Made by a program: the position numbers and the translations under genes. DNA of 64,000 bases from Unio delphinus (lineage: Eukaryota > Mollusca > Bivalvia > Unionida > Unionidae), in contig JAQISU010000041.1 in the NCBI GenBank assembly GCA_029339505.1, positions 6,209,001 to 6,273,000 on the forward strand, in the 5' to 3' direction. Shown piece by piece: positions 1 through 13,571 of the stretch. Below the pieces are notes generated by a model. The model saw only the letters and a program-made list of their open reading frames with translations. It searched no databases and had not been told where the DNA came from. The first letter of the stretch is position 1. The number at the start of each line of letters is the position of its first letter.

Positions 1-22
1 ACAAGCTGTTTCGTTGTTTTAG

Positions 23-748
23 AAAAGGACAAGACTGGTGATAAGCCAGATCTCCATTCCTCCAAGTGATATCAACATTTGGATCATAATAGGCTCTGTA
101 GCAGGAGGCATTGTGTTGTTGATAATTGTCATCATCATCTTGTGGAAGGTATGTAACAATTTAAGCATTTAAATGTTGGCTGATGAAAATTTGTTAGTTG
201 TGTAGTCCCCCCTACTATTTTGAGTAAATCACGAATCCATGCAAGACTTACTCACATTGGTGAAAGGATTATTTTAAGATATTGAGCTACAAGTTTTTGT
301 CTTTTTTGCCTTCTTTACCCTGACAATCATCCCATCTGTTGTCTCTTCACCTTTAGAATAGTTCAGTTATCTCATTACATGCAGTTTTTCACAAGTAACT
401 ATCAGAACTTCTATACTGTCTGTAAATTGTTGATTATAAATATTTTGGATTGTTTTGCACTTAAAGTAATGAAATTTGGACCCAAGTGTTTCAATGATAA
501 ATGTTCGTTAAAGAACTGTTGATAATTCCTCAACAAAATTCTCCTTCTCACTAATAAACACTTCCTAGATAAAATATATGTAATTTCTGTATAAATAACA
601 TGTTGACTCTCTATATTTGTATTATTAGTGTGGATTCTTCAAGAGGAAGCAGCATAAAGAAATCCAGAACTACAAGAGGGAAAGTCTGTATAAAAGAAAA
701 AGTACAAGGATGAGCTCAATGGGGAGTGACAAAAGACCACAAACATAA
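23..748 (+). CDS. Integrin alpha subunit, last two coding exons (partial gene)
   Basis: Two exons, 23-148 and 629-748, encode the C-terminus of an integrin alpha chain, a single-pass cell-adhesion receptor that pairs with a beta chain. The first exon follows an acceptor (pyrimidine tract ending ttttag at 22) and ends at a gtatgt donor. It encodes a short extracellular stretch, a strongly hydrophobic membrane helix starting near NIWIIIGSVAGG, and the residues LWK. The second exon follows attattag and opens with CGFFKR, the conserved juxtamembrane motif of integrin alpha tails. It continues with a basic cytoplasmic tail of about 35 residues ending SDKRPQT and a TAA stop at 746-748. The frame is continuous across the junction. 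The rest of the gene lies left of the window. Which alpha class it belongs to cannot be read from the tail. Confidence 0.93.
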
Positions 749-1500
749 ATCTATTTTCACTATCTCAATGTCCACAGTGTCCTTATTTGCAGTTTAGTAA
801 TTATAATTTCTAAGTGCGGTGAACTTGATTCAGGCATATATTGATTCTATGCCTAGCTCTGTTGACCTTTGAACTGGTTTTAAAAATGTAAACACCCAGA
901 AAAGTTGGGAATATGGTAACTAATTTAAGCTTTTTAGATTTGCCTTTGACAGCAATTTTTAGTATTTGTATGCTTTACACTTTATCTTTCTGTAAAATAT
1001 TGACTTCATGTTTGCTTATTAGTTTCTTTGTTTTCTCCATTAGTGTGAGTGCTAATTGGTGAATAGGTGGCAGAGATGGCAAAACTTAGCTGTGTTAATG
1101 AATTTCTCACAAAAACTGCCAACTTTGATTCAGAAATGTACTTTGCATTGGTGACGCTCAGTCACATGTATGACATATGAAGTGTGTCAAGGATAAAATA
1201 GCATGTAAGATAAGATACTGAAACAAGTTCACCTTCATGTACATTAGGTGGTAAATACTAAGTGAACTAGCTGATTTTTACAGATTGGAATGTAATTAGT
1301 ATTACTCTAATGAAATTTTACTGTATTTACTGTAATACTGCTAACTATATTTGATACATGTCTTTGTTTATGATAGAATGATGAGGTTTTTATTTTTTGA
1401 TAAAAATTGTGTATTAAATTTTTCTATATCTCATACCAGTTTTGGGCTGATCTAGATGTTTCATTAAAGTTTTTTCAATAAATTTCACTCTTTTTGTTAA
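749..1500 (+). other. Probable 3' UTR of the upstream integrin alpha gene
   Basis: No coding signal follows the integrin stop codon. The first well-placed AATAAA polyadenylation signal is at 1477-1482, followed by a T-rich stretch, which would give a 3' UTR of about 750 bases. This is inference from position and hexamer only. Confidence 0.5.
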
Positions 1501-2860
1501 ATAGATACTTTATATTGATCCTCATTATGGATGATTTAATCAAACAGTAGATCACATAGCATTCACTTTTATTAACACTGTCACATCATAAAATTAATTT
1601 ACAACACTGTGACATAACACTTAGCAAATAAGACAGAGAGGTGCTCAAGTCTTTAATGCTATATAATCTCATCATTGTATTTGATATAATGGAGAGGTGC
1701 AAAGTCCTTAAATATAGATTATAGATAGAATCTCAGCACCACTTTTGTCTGACAGAACAGTGAGATACCAATGAGACATCTGATCTCCTGTTTTGAACTT
1801 TCATTGATTCCTCAAAAAATTTGCTATATAGCACAGCAACGGTTGCCTTGTATCAACCATGTCCAATCAGATAAAATTTTCCACATCTTTGCAGGTGATG
1901 ACATGCCTACCGCAGATTGAACATGATACCGAATAAAGAAATACTACAATGACCTTTTCATAGCAATGGCTAAGTATAGTAAAATTTACTCCTTGTTGCA
2001 ACTTAAAAAAATAGAGAGATCCTTTTGACGTTTACAATAAACAAAAACAACTGTCAACTTAAAGCTTATTTTAAATACTAAGGTATTTTCAATAAATAAT
2101 ATTTTTCAATCTATTGATACTACTTTTACGATAAGCAAAATATGTAGACTTTATCAGATGTATTCATTTTTGACATGAAAGTCTTTGGGCGTCTGTAAAA
2201 AGCAAAATGAAACCACTATATGGGAACTATCCAGTCTCAGCTCAAGGCATGCCACTGGATTTCATGGGTACAGATAGATTTCACAAAGGTTTACTTATCA
2301 AGGATATTATAATACTGAGCAAAGAATAAAATCACTTTTAGGGTACTCTATATCTGATATCACTGCTGACTTGGAAGTTAATACATGTATTTTTCTGTCA
2401 TATCTTACAATACTGAGGTGGTTTCCTTGTTATAAGATGATCAATGTTCTGGAAGATCTTTATTTGAGATTGGTGAGTGAAAAGGAAGTTAATGCTGGGA
2501 AGGGTAATTAATGAAATGATTGATACACAGTGCAATATTTCCTGTGTTCATGTGCAATAATTTATCAACTGCTTTTAATATTTTTAACAATTACTTGTTG
2601 ATTAGAAACATGTTTTAGAAGGGTACTGCATTTGCTGATGGCTAATCAAAAACAGATTCAGGTTGAAATTGCTAATAAATACTTTCCAAATATCAAGAGT
2701 GAACAGAGACATTTGAATGATATTGTCATGAAACATGTATTTACATTCACTGGATGTAATATCCCCATATCTTGAAGAAAGAAGCTCTTTTTTGTCAAAA
2801 TTTACAAAATAAATTGTTGTCATTTAGGAGGATTCTTGATCAAAGCATTCCTCATAGGGT
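1500..2860. other. Non-coding AT-rich intergenic DNA
   Basis: No gene, RNA or clear repeat was recognised. Open frames here are short, AT-rich and unlike protein. Confidence 0.6.
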
Positions 2861-3540
2861 GACCAGGGTTGATACAACTCTCCTAGAATATCATAATTTT
2901 CTTGGTATTTACTTCAGTGTACATCTGATGTATAGTTATCACTTATTCAGTCTTTTATTTAAATCAGTCTGTGTACATTTCTTGTTTCCATTTAATGGGT
3001 TAGAACAGTCAGTGTACATTTAATGTCAAACATCTTGTCAATGGGTTGATCTGTACATTTAAAATCTCATCTTTTTAATAGGTTGATTTGTGTACATGTA
3101 ATTCTAATGTCTTGTCAGTGGTGATCTATGTACATTATCAGTGTGTTATCACTTTGTAGGTTAAATCAATATGGATACATTTAATGCCTCATCACTTAAT
3201 TGGTTCAGTCTGTACAGCTTTTATATCTTTATTGGTTAAATCAGTCTGTGTATATCTCTTATCACTTTATTGTTTAAACCAATCTGTGTACATTACGTCT
3301 TAAACTTTATTGGTTAAATTAATCTGTAATTTGCTTGTTACCACTTAAGTAAATGAGTTATATCAGTGTATGTATCTGTCTCATTATGGCTTAATTAGTT
3401 AAATCAGTCTATGTAAATATCTTATCACTTATTAATTAAATCAGTTTGGGTACATTACATGTACTTTTTACAACGTAATGGGTGAAATCAGCATGTGTAC
3501 ATCTCATGTCTTGTTAATTGGTTAAATTAATCTAAAAAAG
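2860..3540. repeat. Degenerate tandem repeat, unit about 45-50 bp
   Basis: Diverged copies of a unit containing ggttaaatcagtctgtgtac followed by a variant of atctcttatcactttattg recur about a dozen times. Spacing is irregular and units differ by many substitutions, so this is an old minisatellite. Open frames across it are artefacts of the repetition. Confidence 0.75.
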
Positions 3541-6260
3541 TAACTTGTCCTTTTTATTTCAAGACAACCATATTGGAAAACAAAATTATCCCCAAAGTAG
3601 ACAGTTTACAATGTAACCACAGATAGCCAAATCTATAAGTGCAGGTATTGTAATGGTCTTTTAGACTGACAGAATTTATCCAGATACATATTTTATATAG
3701 TGCACATTGTAGATATGATGCAGAATATGGTATACCAGAGACTTTAGTGATGGTATGACTGATGGATACATGAATATAAATAGTTATGCATATATACATA
3801 TAGCATAGAATTATATTAAATAAAATAGTCTTTCATTGGCAATAACTGTTATTGAAAGCACAATGGTATACATGGGTATACATGTACATTGAAAATTTCA
3901 CCTAATGAAGTTATAAATTTAGGCTGAGCTTTGAAGATGCTCTGGAAAACTTTTTAGTATGGCTGCTGTTATATAATCCCTTACATACAGGTTAGAAAAA
4001 TAACATTGGTTAGGGGGCCATCACTGTTGTGCAGTATGGTAACATTATACAAATAATACAAATAAGTGATCTGTCATTTACCAGCTTGTACCTAATACTT
4101 CAAATTATGGAAAAACGAAAAGTAAAACTCATTGTTGCTTCTTCGATGTGGGTTTGTGGTAATCATGCATTTCATTATAATTTAGCCAAACTAAATAAAC
4201 CAATTTATAAAAAGTCCTGCAGTTTGATTGACTCTAGTTCAATTTTGCATTTGGATTGGGATTTATTTGGTTTGTCTTGAAAAAGAGTTATGAAAAAGTG
4301 GTGCAAAAATGAAGATATATTTATATTTTCATATCAATATGAATTTAGAATTGGACCACTTGTAGAAAAGGGATGAGGAAATTGGTCTAATTTTGAAAAC
4401 TCCTTGAAGCAACAATGTAAACTATACTTGATGAATAAAACTGGAAATAAATATTTTGCAACCAAAAATTCTGTTACCTGGGTAAAATACTTGCACATAT
4501 GAATTTGTATTACTTAGGTCAGGATTCTGCATGTCATATAAATGTTTTGTAATAAGGGTGAAACAAAGTTATCCTTAATGCACAAAACAAATGAATCTTC
4601 ACTTCACTAAATCCTAATTTTAGCTTTCAATAAAGTCCCTCGAACTTATGTTTAAAAAGATTTATTTAATATTTTCTCCCAAATCAGTAAAACAGGCTTC
4701 GGTTGCCAGTCTAACTGTTCCCTATGAAAACATCAAATTTAACTTGACAGTTGATTCAGGTTGCAATCACATCATAGTTTTTGGTACTGGCAGTAGTTAA
4801 GCAAATTGAAGTTGGATTATTAAACATAGAATAACTTTACCTTAATAAAATTATAGCGCCTGAAATGGGTAATTTTACCAAATCTACAACCTGATGCAGT
4901 CAATTTACATTTCAAAATGTTTTGAAACTGATTTTGTTTGCATTCTGTTTTCATTGCATTTTAGCTAGTGTCTTGTCATGTTCTTTTACATCTAAGAAAT
5001 GCATGCTGATATTAATGGTATGCACTTCCATTCATCAATATTGTTAGTTTTAATTTCTTTGGAAGTAAATGGAAATGCTTTTTCCTTAGCTGGAGTTTGT
5101 TTTTAGGAGAGTGAAAGGAAAACAACTACAAAAAATGCACGTTAACCAAATAGCAAATGCATGACTGCAACGAATAGATGATAAATTAAAATATAACAGC
5201 AACAAATATATAGTTTTGAAGTACAAGTTGGCATAGTCTTTTTCTTCATTTCGTTCAAATAAATATTATACAGACAGTCATCATTGATGATATCATGATA
5301 TTTATAGCAGTTATTACATCTTCCTTGGCAATAAGAAATTTTAGCGGGAGATAAAACTTGTTAGTGAAGATTTTGATTTTAAGATAAAACTTGTTAGTGA
5401 AGATTTTGATTCATTCCTTCTTCATTCTAAATTTGGTATTTGTGGTTCTCATTTTCGTAAAACTGCAATGAGACATTTTACTTGGAAGCATTCTTTGATA
5501 TGTTTGCATTCCCAATTTGTCTCACTGGTAGAATTTCCATCAAGGTCTACAAAGCATCGAACTTTTCATCAATTAGATTCAAGACATGATTTTAAATTTA
5601 ACTGTTGACTTGAACAAATATCATAACAGTTTTGAAATTGTTCATTGAATATCAAGATTAGATTATTTTAATCTATATTGCAAAAGTATTACACACCTTT
5701 TTACAAACTTTAGTGAAGGTATGAAAAAAAATTAGTTATTGGTTATATTAAATCTTTTAAGATTGAAGAGTGCTACAATTGGATGTAAATAATAATGTAT
5801 TTTATTTTGAAGAACTGGTGAGAAAATACATTTATCCAAATTCTAAGAGTAAGAAATGCTTCTTGCAATCTTTGCATAACTATGATATTTGATTTAGTTC
5901 TCAGGTTAATACTAGATGGTACCTTTTAAATCTCACATTATTAATTGATGGAATTAATTACTCTTTAATGGTCTTGTATAATTTTGCTATTTATAATTGG
6001 ACACATTCCATAAACATTTCTCATATCCTTTGTATCTGTGTATGTACATGAGACATTTATGATCTGTAATTTCTTTTATATTTTTATTCAGATGTTGGAT
6101 CCATGCAGTCTGAAATAAAGATTTCTTATAAGGAACAACATACAAATATTACATTAACTACTTGTTTTAACATTATCAATAAAACGTATTAAAATATTCT
6201 GCATAAAGAACCATTTGTCTTATTAGTGTCAGCAATTTATACTTTGCAATATGTGTAATG
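3540..6260. other. Intergenic DNA without recognisable genes
   Basis: AT-rich sequence with no coding pattern. The one clear structure is a 30-bp direct duplication at 5349-5378 and 5382-5411 (core gataaaacttgttagtgaag), separated by three bases. Confidence 0.55.
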
Positions 6261-7900
6261 ATCCTGAGGGTGTTCATGCTCTTTGCTCTTTGCCTTTATT
6301 TGTGCCAAGTTTAACAGTTTGCCGTCTGATCACGTGTGTGGGTAGATCCCTTCTGTGGACACCCCAAAGGCATGATTGAGCAGGACAGTGAACAAGATGC
6401 AGAAGAGTTTGGTCTTGGATGCATCCCTGTTTCCCACTGCTGAATATGTTGAAGGGGTCAAATGTTAAGCCATCATACTGAACAGTGCCTTTCATATAGT
6501 CGTAGATGGACTGGATCGTGCTTAGCAGGTTTGGAGGGCATACAGTCTTTGCCAGAATTGTTTAGAGTCTATCTGCTGACCAGATCGAACGCCTTGGTGA
6601 GGTCTATAAAGGCTTGTAAGTCGGGTCTGTGTTGTTCTCTGCATTTCTTCTGCATTTGTCTGATGGAGAAGATCCTGTCGATTGTGGACCTCTGCATATA
6701 AACCCCGCACTGCAACTATGGACACTCTCTGTCAGCAAGTGTCTGCAGTCTGTTCAGGATGATGTGTGCGAAGACTTTACCCAGAATGCTGAGTTGTTGC
6801 AGTCACTTCTGTCACCTTTGTTTTTGTACAGATTTATGATGTTTGCATCTGTCATGTCTTGAAACACTGCACCCTCATCCCAGCACTGGCAGAGAAAGTT
6901 GTTCAGGTGTGTGAGCAGCATGCTGCAGTTGTACTTAATGAATTCTGCTGGGATGCCATCCTTCCCTGTATTTTACCTAAGGACAGTTTCTCTAAAGCTT
7001 TCTTTAGTTCTGTCACAGTAGGTTTCTTGTCCAGTTCGGCCATGAGTTTTCTATGGTGTTGAGCACATCATTGGTCATATGGTTCTCTCTGAAGTACAGT
7101 TCAGAGTAGTACTCCACCCAATGATCCATCTGCTTACCCATGTTGTTGATAGCATTGCCAGCGACAGACTTAAGTGTTGCTGTCACTTTCTACTAGTACA
7201 CTTGTATAGTTCTCTTGCATCGTCTTGGATTTAGGATTTAATGCCATTTTTCAGCACAAGATAGGCTATACACGACGGCCAGTATTAATGGTGGAGTAAG
7301 AACCCTGAAAATCCCGGAAAGAACCACCGACCCACAAGAAGCTACTGGCAAGCGTTTTCACATACCCACATTGGCCGAATCCGAGACTCGTACATATGCA
7401 GACAGAGGTGAGATGGCAGTGATCCATAATGGACAGTGCATTAGACCACTTGACCACTCGGGGATCATTTGTATTCCAGGTGAGCACTGCGACGCTCTTC
7501 TATGGCTGGCATGAGTGTGGCAGAGTTAGCCTCAAACCAGAGTTGTTGTTCTTTGCTTCTTACCAAAGATCCATTTGGCTGTGCTGTACAATCTCTCTGA
7601 TGTGATCCCATCTCTATTTAGCACTGCATTTGGGAGGTTTTAAATCAAACTTATTGGAAATGGCATAATTGAATTGCTTATTCTTGTCTGCATATGATAT
7701 CTTGCTCATGTCAGTGCATGATTTACCCGCCTGCCTAGAGCGGTGTATCTTCTTTGGCTGAAGCTTCATTTTGCAGCACACCTGCGAATGGCCAGTGTCA
7801 CAGTCAACGCTGTAGAATGTATGAGTAAGAAGCACAGCCTTAATATCAGACTGTCTCGTAATGATCAAGACCAGTTGGTAGGTATAGGACATGAAAATTG
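6260..7900 (-). pseudogene. RTE-like non-LTR retrotransposon remnant (reverse transcriptase region)
   Basis: Read on the minus strand, frames broken by stops and shifts give reverse-transcriptase blocks of the RTE/BovB type. Visible blocks include GKVFAHIILNRLQ, then STIDRIFSIRQMQKKCREH and AFIDLTKAFDLVSR (the motif carrying the first catalytic aspartate), and further downstream MKGTVQYDG with a degraded KQGC block. Upstream pieces at 7614-7892 look like the linker before the reverse transcriptase. The YADD region was not found, so the copy is truncated or too decayed there. A SINE at about 7268-7485 splits the element. Assignment to the RTE clade rests on motif wording and is inference. Confidence 0.72.
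7268..7485 (-). mobile_element. tRNA-derived SINE, family B, inserted in the RTE remnant
   Basis: On the minus strand it starts with a tRNA-like head (cccgagtggtcaagtggtct) and continues with a body containing tcactgccatctcacctctg, ccaatgtgggtatgtg and ggtggttctttccggga, ending near actggcc. The same body occurs at 61680-61915 (plus) and, more decayed, at 43590-43770. Confidence 0.75.
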
Positions 7901-8099
7901 AAATACCAGTTTTTGCAAGTAAATCAAGCTATTTTTCAATGGAGATGCATCCAAGAATGATAAAAATTCAGTCTCAACTGTCTCTGTGATGCAGCGTGGT
8001 GTACTTTTGGGACATGAAAGGAGTGTGTGTGTGTGTGGACAATTCTCAAAATGCAATTTTGTCAATTTTTAGAAAAACATGGTCCTACTTAATTTCATG

Positions 8100-8700
8100 A
8101 AAATTAACAGAGTCTACAACCCTTTTCCCAAACCCATATTTATTTTCATGAAATCTAACCCAACTGTTGGATATTCGTGACAACTGTTTTTATGTTTGTA
8201 TAAATTATTTCAACAGAATATTGACATGCTTAATAAATACTAAAAAATTGGAAATTTGTGAAACAATCCCATATCATTGTTTACATCATTCTTTGTCATT
8301 TTGAATATAGCTTTCTAGGACTAAATTCATACGAAGGTTTGAAGTCAGAGTTTACTTTCTCCTAAATGGGCGACCACCCAAGGTTGACAAGCCTCATCTG
8401 CCCAAAGTGTCTGGTTTTGAGGCACCAGAAACTTGCCTGTCATCCCTTCACCAGTCCGTTGAAATAGATTGGCTAAGTTAAGCCACTCGTTAAAGCCTGG
8501 ATCTGGATTTGGTTGTCAGAGGCTCTATCAGATGCAAGCCACTGGGGATTTTTAAGGGAAGTGGGTGCTTATCTCCCACATCCACCCCAAGGATAACCCT
8601 TGGATCCCCACTTCACTCGCCATAGAAGCAAATGAAAATGTTGCTTTTATGTATGAATGAGGGTGGGTGGTAAATGCAGTTTACAGAGACCAAAGTTCAT
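8100..8700. other. Unassigned intergenic sequence
   Basis: Nothing recognised. The part from 8320 to 8600 is less AT-rich than its surroundings and may be a fragment of an unidentified repeat. Confidence 0.4.

Positions 8701-8706
<6 letters not shown>

Positions 8707-8731
<25 letters not shown>
8707..8731. repeat. (TA)n microsatellite
   Basis: An uninterrupted ta dinucleotide run of about 25 bases. Confidence 0.95.
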
Positions 8732-8845
8732 ATTCTCAAGATGGATGTTATATTCAACCTTTGAAGGAACAGACAAGGATCAGATAATAAGAACAGTAAC
8801 ATTTAAGCATTGAGGGCAAGGATGATGCGTGTTTTTGGATTTTTT

Positions 8846-9000
8846 TGCCTTGCTTTAACAATATTTTCAGTCATATCGTTGTGATGTCTAGCACTGGGGC
8901 TTCATGCCGCAGACATAGCATGATATCCCACCCAGCCACATTATCCTGACATGATGCCAACCAGCCCTAACACTAACATCTCAACTCATTCAGCCCCAGC
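8846..9000 (-). mobile_element. SINE family A, fragment without its tRNA head
   Basis: The sequence contains ttttcagtcatatcgttgtg, ggggcttcatgccgcagaca and cacattatcctgacatgatg, matching the tail and body of the SINEs at 39216-39529 and 48030-48302 in the same orientation. The tRNA-like head is missing. Confidence 0.75.
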
Positions 9001-11005
9001 ACTGTTATCAGTATCACTGCTGCCATTGTTTGTAAACACCGCACATTAATACATTAATGAAGGCGTGTTGACCCGGAGTAAACAAGTTCTAAACTATATA
9101 AAAATAAAAACGTTTCACATTTTTACCATACTATCACATTTAGCTAATGGATTTCATAGGAAAATAACAATAAATAATTCATATTTTTATTTAAAAAAAC
9201 ATTAATGTTCATCAGTTTTATTTTGGAAAAAGTTAAATGGTAGTCAGTGGTATGTACGATACAGTACTGCTGAGTACACAGCTCCAAGGGATTTTTAATG
9301 AAGAGGAAATTTTTAATTCATTATTTTCTTGAAAAGTTTTATTTTTTGTCAAAGAATAAATATTTATAGCTGGTGAAAACGTGTGATATAGCTTTCTTTT
9401 AATTAAAACAACACGTGATGACGTAGATTTCTGATACAAGAATTAAGACAAAGTTTGCGTTCATCATTGACATGACTAAAATTTACACACTTTCAAACGG
9501 AACATACATTCCGATGACATTTAAGAAGCAAAGTCGTGGTGTGCAACAGTTAACTATCATATAATCTTCAATGTCTAATGTTGTTTCTTTATTGGGGTAA
9601 CAAGACATTTGAAGTGTTTCTAGATATCTTTTTTTTTACTATAGTTTCAACTGTGCAAACTTATCTAGCTGGTTGTGTCCCAGAGTTTTTACCTGTTTGG
9701 AAAATTTTGTAAACATTTATATGCATTCTCTCTTACGTTAATTTTCTTCTTATATCCAATAGAAATCCATGTAAGTTTCACCAGATATTACAAACGAATT
9801 TGTCTAGTCAGTGATGTATTTTTTCCTGTCAAAGTCTGTCTAGATTATATACGAAATTATATGCAACATTGTTAGAAATATCATATAAATGCTATCAGCA
9901 TGTTCATCTTATAACAATTCAGTCTCGGAAAGTACCACGTCCGAATCTAAAATCTTGCAAAATGTCCAACTGCTGAACATATTTTTCCTCTGCATGCTCA
10001 ATATGTTCGAGATCAAAAGCAGTCAGCAAACCTTGAATACAGCCAGGATCAGCCATCAAATGCAGAAACCGGGTCACACATACAAATGGGATCGGGATTG
10101 AAAGAGTTAATGCAGAGTGCCTAGCAAGGCTGCTTTTAGTACTGTTCTTATAAGTCTTTGGTTTTACTCAGCAGCGATGGTTCAAACCTGGGACCTCCAA
10201 AAACTTGGCCACAAGGATGTTGACAGCAGTGATCATAACACTATGATTAAATCATAATCCTCCTGCTTTTTAAAAAAAATAGGGTCAGACAAGGATCAGC
10301 TGTTTTGTCAAGACCAAATAAATTGAAGCTGTAAACTATTGTTTTTACTCAGAAACTAAACTTTGTCCTAGCTGTCTTCAAGAAAATCTAGTGAACAAGT
10401 TTGTTGTTTATAATTTGTGTGAATAATATGCAGATTTGTGCTGTTAAAACCAAAAAAACTTCATAACTGAGTACACATTAGGTTTATCATAAATTGAAAG
10501 GTGATAGTCAACAATTACAATTGTCAGCATGAGAATGATTCTAACATGTGCAAGAAGGATTAAACTATTTTATGCTGCTACAAATGAAATATTAATTGGA
10601 AAATAGACGATGTGACAATTATATAAAAGTGGAAAATTAACAAAAATATTAAGAATTCAGCAATGATTTATTTCAAATTTAAATAAAAATTAGAAAGTTG
10701 GAACAATTCTTAAACATTTAGAGTACAAGATTTCGTTATGAAACACTTTTGTATAAATTTTTCTGAAAATTAAAATATATGAACAGAATACATTGTATGG
10801 TCTCCATGCATTCCAAATTTAACCAGCGGTATTACAGCACCACATTACAACTATTCATACGAGTATTAAAAATTTGAGTCGACTTTGGAACATCAATGAA
10901 ATTTGTCAATATAATTTTTTTAAATGATATTTTATTTTCACAGTTAAAAATGTTTTAAAACTCATAGATGTAAATATGGATGTTGTCCCAAGCAAAAGAT
11001 TGGAA
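9000..11005. other. Intergenic DNA without recognisable genes
   Basis: AT-rich sequence. No coding or repeat structure could be supported. Confidence 0.5.
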
Positions 11006-12296
11006 TCACTTAATGTCACAGAGGGCAGCAACATCTCGTAAAATCCAGTGATCAGGAGGACTCTGGGTGGTTTTGAGCACATTGAATGAGATGTATGTGA
11101 GATCAGTACGATTAGGTTTCTTGTAGATAGGACATTGATACAGACATGGATCCTTCGGTGCTGTGGTTATTGATGGCATACATATGGACCACAGTGAGAG
11201 GAGTGAATAAGACCTAAGCTGTAGGTTCACACGGGTTACAATTTCTTTTGTCCCACCCAGCACCATCCTGGTACAAGCCATAAATAAAGACACCCTCCTG
11301 CAAAAAAAAAATTGAATGTTAGAGTCTAAACATCACCAATCTGATTGGGCATTATAATAATTTTTTTTAAAAGCTGTGGAGGAAAGACAGTAGGGCAACT
11401 AGACACTGCCATTACCAGATTAGAGAACTGGTCAATAGCTGTCATTAAATGTTTTATTTCTGGTTATTAAGTCCTTTACCAGTAACTTGAATGGACCATG
11501 AAACTTGGTTTTATGAGTAGCAAAGTTTTTCTTTCAGAAGCAACTTAACATGTTCAGCTAATTTAAATGACAAATGTTTTCAAATTGTATTTCTATGGTT
11601 TATGGAATATTTCTTACATGAAAAACAACATGTCACCAAGAATAATATAATTTTTTAAATGTAAGATTGTTCATCACATTGATCTTATAAGCATTTTCAA
11701 TTTCTTCCTTCCATGGCAACAAATTAACCCAATTGTCAATTTAGACGAATGAAAATGTGACCCCGACATTATGCTTCAAACCAACAGTTACAGCATTTTC
11801 TACCAATTATCTACAATCTTTAAAGTTGTTTGTCATTATATTGTTATCTTACAGGAACTTTCCCTCCTTTTATTACAGTGGTCTTGATCTTTTACCAAAA
11901 TCAATAGGTCTTTATTTTGTGTGTTGATGTGATTGCCTTCCACGCAGTAAAATACACGTGACACCAACACAATGTTTTCTTCTTATCTTGGATGTAGGCC
12001 ATTCACATGTTATGGTCCCAGTATGTGCAAGACAAAATTGGAAATAGAGATGGATGTCCAAAAAGAGGTGACCCAAAAAATAATCAATCAAAAGCACAGG
12101 CAAATAAAAACCTCCTTTAATTAAATTGATTTTAAGAATATGAAATTCCACTCCAGTTAATTTATCATACTTACTGGAGGAGGAGAATTAATGTCCTCCT
12201 TAAACTGCTTGATCACTTCATTATGGAGGGTCACAGAATCAAGTGCCCAGCCTTTGTGTGCTCTGGTAACTTCTTGTCTCATGTCAGTCAAGAAAC
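11006..12296 (-). pseudogene. Dynein heavy chain, last two exons, disabled
   Basis: Two minus-strand exons (12296-12175 and 11297-11006) match the extreme C-terminus of an axonemal-type dynein heavy chain, the microtubule motor of cilia. The first lies between a ttgcag acceptor and a gtaagt donor and encodes [16 protein letters not shown] to SPPP. The second follows a T-rich tract ending gcag and starts [19 protein letters not shown], joining in frame. It then meets an in-frame TAG after EPTA and, further on, a frame change before [15 protein letters not shown] and [17 protein letters not shown], the usual end of the family. The splice sites survive, so it is not a processed copy. With both a stop and a shift in the last exon it looks like a segmental-duplication pseudogene. 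Earlier exons were not recognised nearby. Confidence 0.82.
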
Positions 12297-12299
12297 CTG

Positions 12300-13571
12300 C
12301 AAATTCAGAAAGAAACTACACAGCTGTAAACTCATATGAAATGCATCAAAAACCTAAACAGGTGCATGAGAAAAAAATGCATAGGAAGTACAATTTTAAT
12401 ATACAGTGTAAAAACCGTGTAAACTGGTTGCATAAACCAGAGGCCCAATGGATTTGATATTGTTCACCTGCCATACACTGGTCTGAATAGCAGTAAAAAG
12501 ACTGGTGCCTTCTCATCTTTTTGTATGACTGTGAATTGTGTTTTTGCTACTTGACTCTATCACATCTGGTCTAATTAAGGAAAAGCAGTTTTGGAAACAA
12601 GATGAATCTATGACATTGCTTTCAAATATATTAGGAGTTAGCCATTTATCATAGGTGAGGAGTGTAATTTAAAGGCTGTCCACTTGGTGTCTGGAAATAA
12701 ACAGAACTTGAGCAGTATATCACAGGAAACCATCTTACCAAATTTGATCAAAATTCACGACTTTTTCTGAAGAAGTTGGAAATAGGTTTTCCATGTCTGC
12801 TTTGGAAGACACACAATTACTGGGGTTTTCCATGCTGGATTCAATTATGATTCGGGCAATGGGAACGAAGTACATTTTCCATGGACATGCTCAGGCCGTC
12901 TTAAGCAGGACGTAAAACAGTAATCTTGAATTATAAGTCTGACGCTAAACCAACTGAGCTACCACAGCTCCTATCTGGAAGAAATGCTGAAAATAGGTTT
13001 TCTATGAGGTTGCTATGGAAGCTAATCCGGAAAATTTACAAAAATGTCCTAATATTCTTAAGAAATTTTATCAAGGAAGAAACCAGGTTTTTGTCATAGT
13101 TGCCAAATATTTGTCACTGTTGTTAAGGAAGTTAATCTGATCACATTTTTTTTTATAGAACATAGCCAAAGAAGCAATCCTGCTAAGTTTGATCAACACT
13201 GGCTCAAACTATTGTGAAAAACAAGTTTAAACTGTTTTCCATATAGTTACTGTTGGACCCACCCAAGACGGAATTCTGATAAGCCATGTACTATAAACCC
13301 TTACTACTAAGACTGATTGAGATTGGTCCAGCCATTCTAAAAACAGTAAATAAGAGACCTTTGAAGAAACTGACAAGCTGTGCTGCAGTCAGAAAGGAAT
13401 TTCAGAAACTGAGGGACATTTTCTTTTAACTGTAAAGTGATAAACCATGGCTCTTGAAATTAGCCACAGTGATTAACATTCTGGATGTAAGAACAGCAAA
13501 ATTTTCATTTCGGACAAACTATACACCATTAGAAGACTTGCTTGTACAATGTACACCCATCCATTTACCGG
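12300..13571. other. Intergenic or former intron DNA
   Basis: No dynein exon or other gene was recognised on either strand, although this is where the next upstream dynein exons would be expected. Confidence 0.45.

Noticed and set aside
4029..4280. An 83-codon + strand frame in the left intergenic region.
   Set aside because: AT-rich, low-complexity composition with no splice or family signal; it is likely chance.
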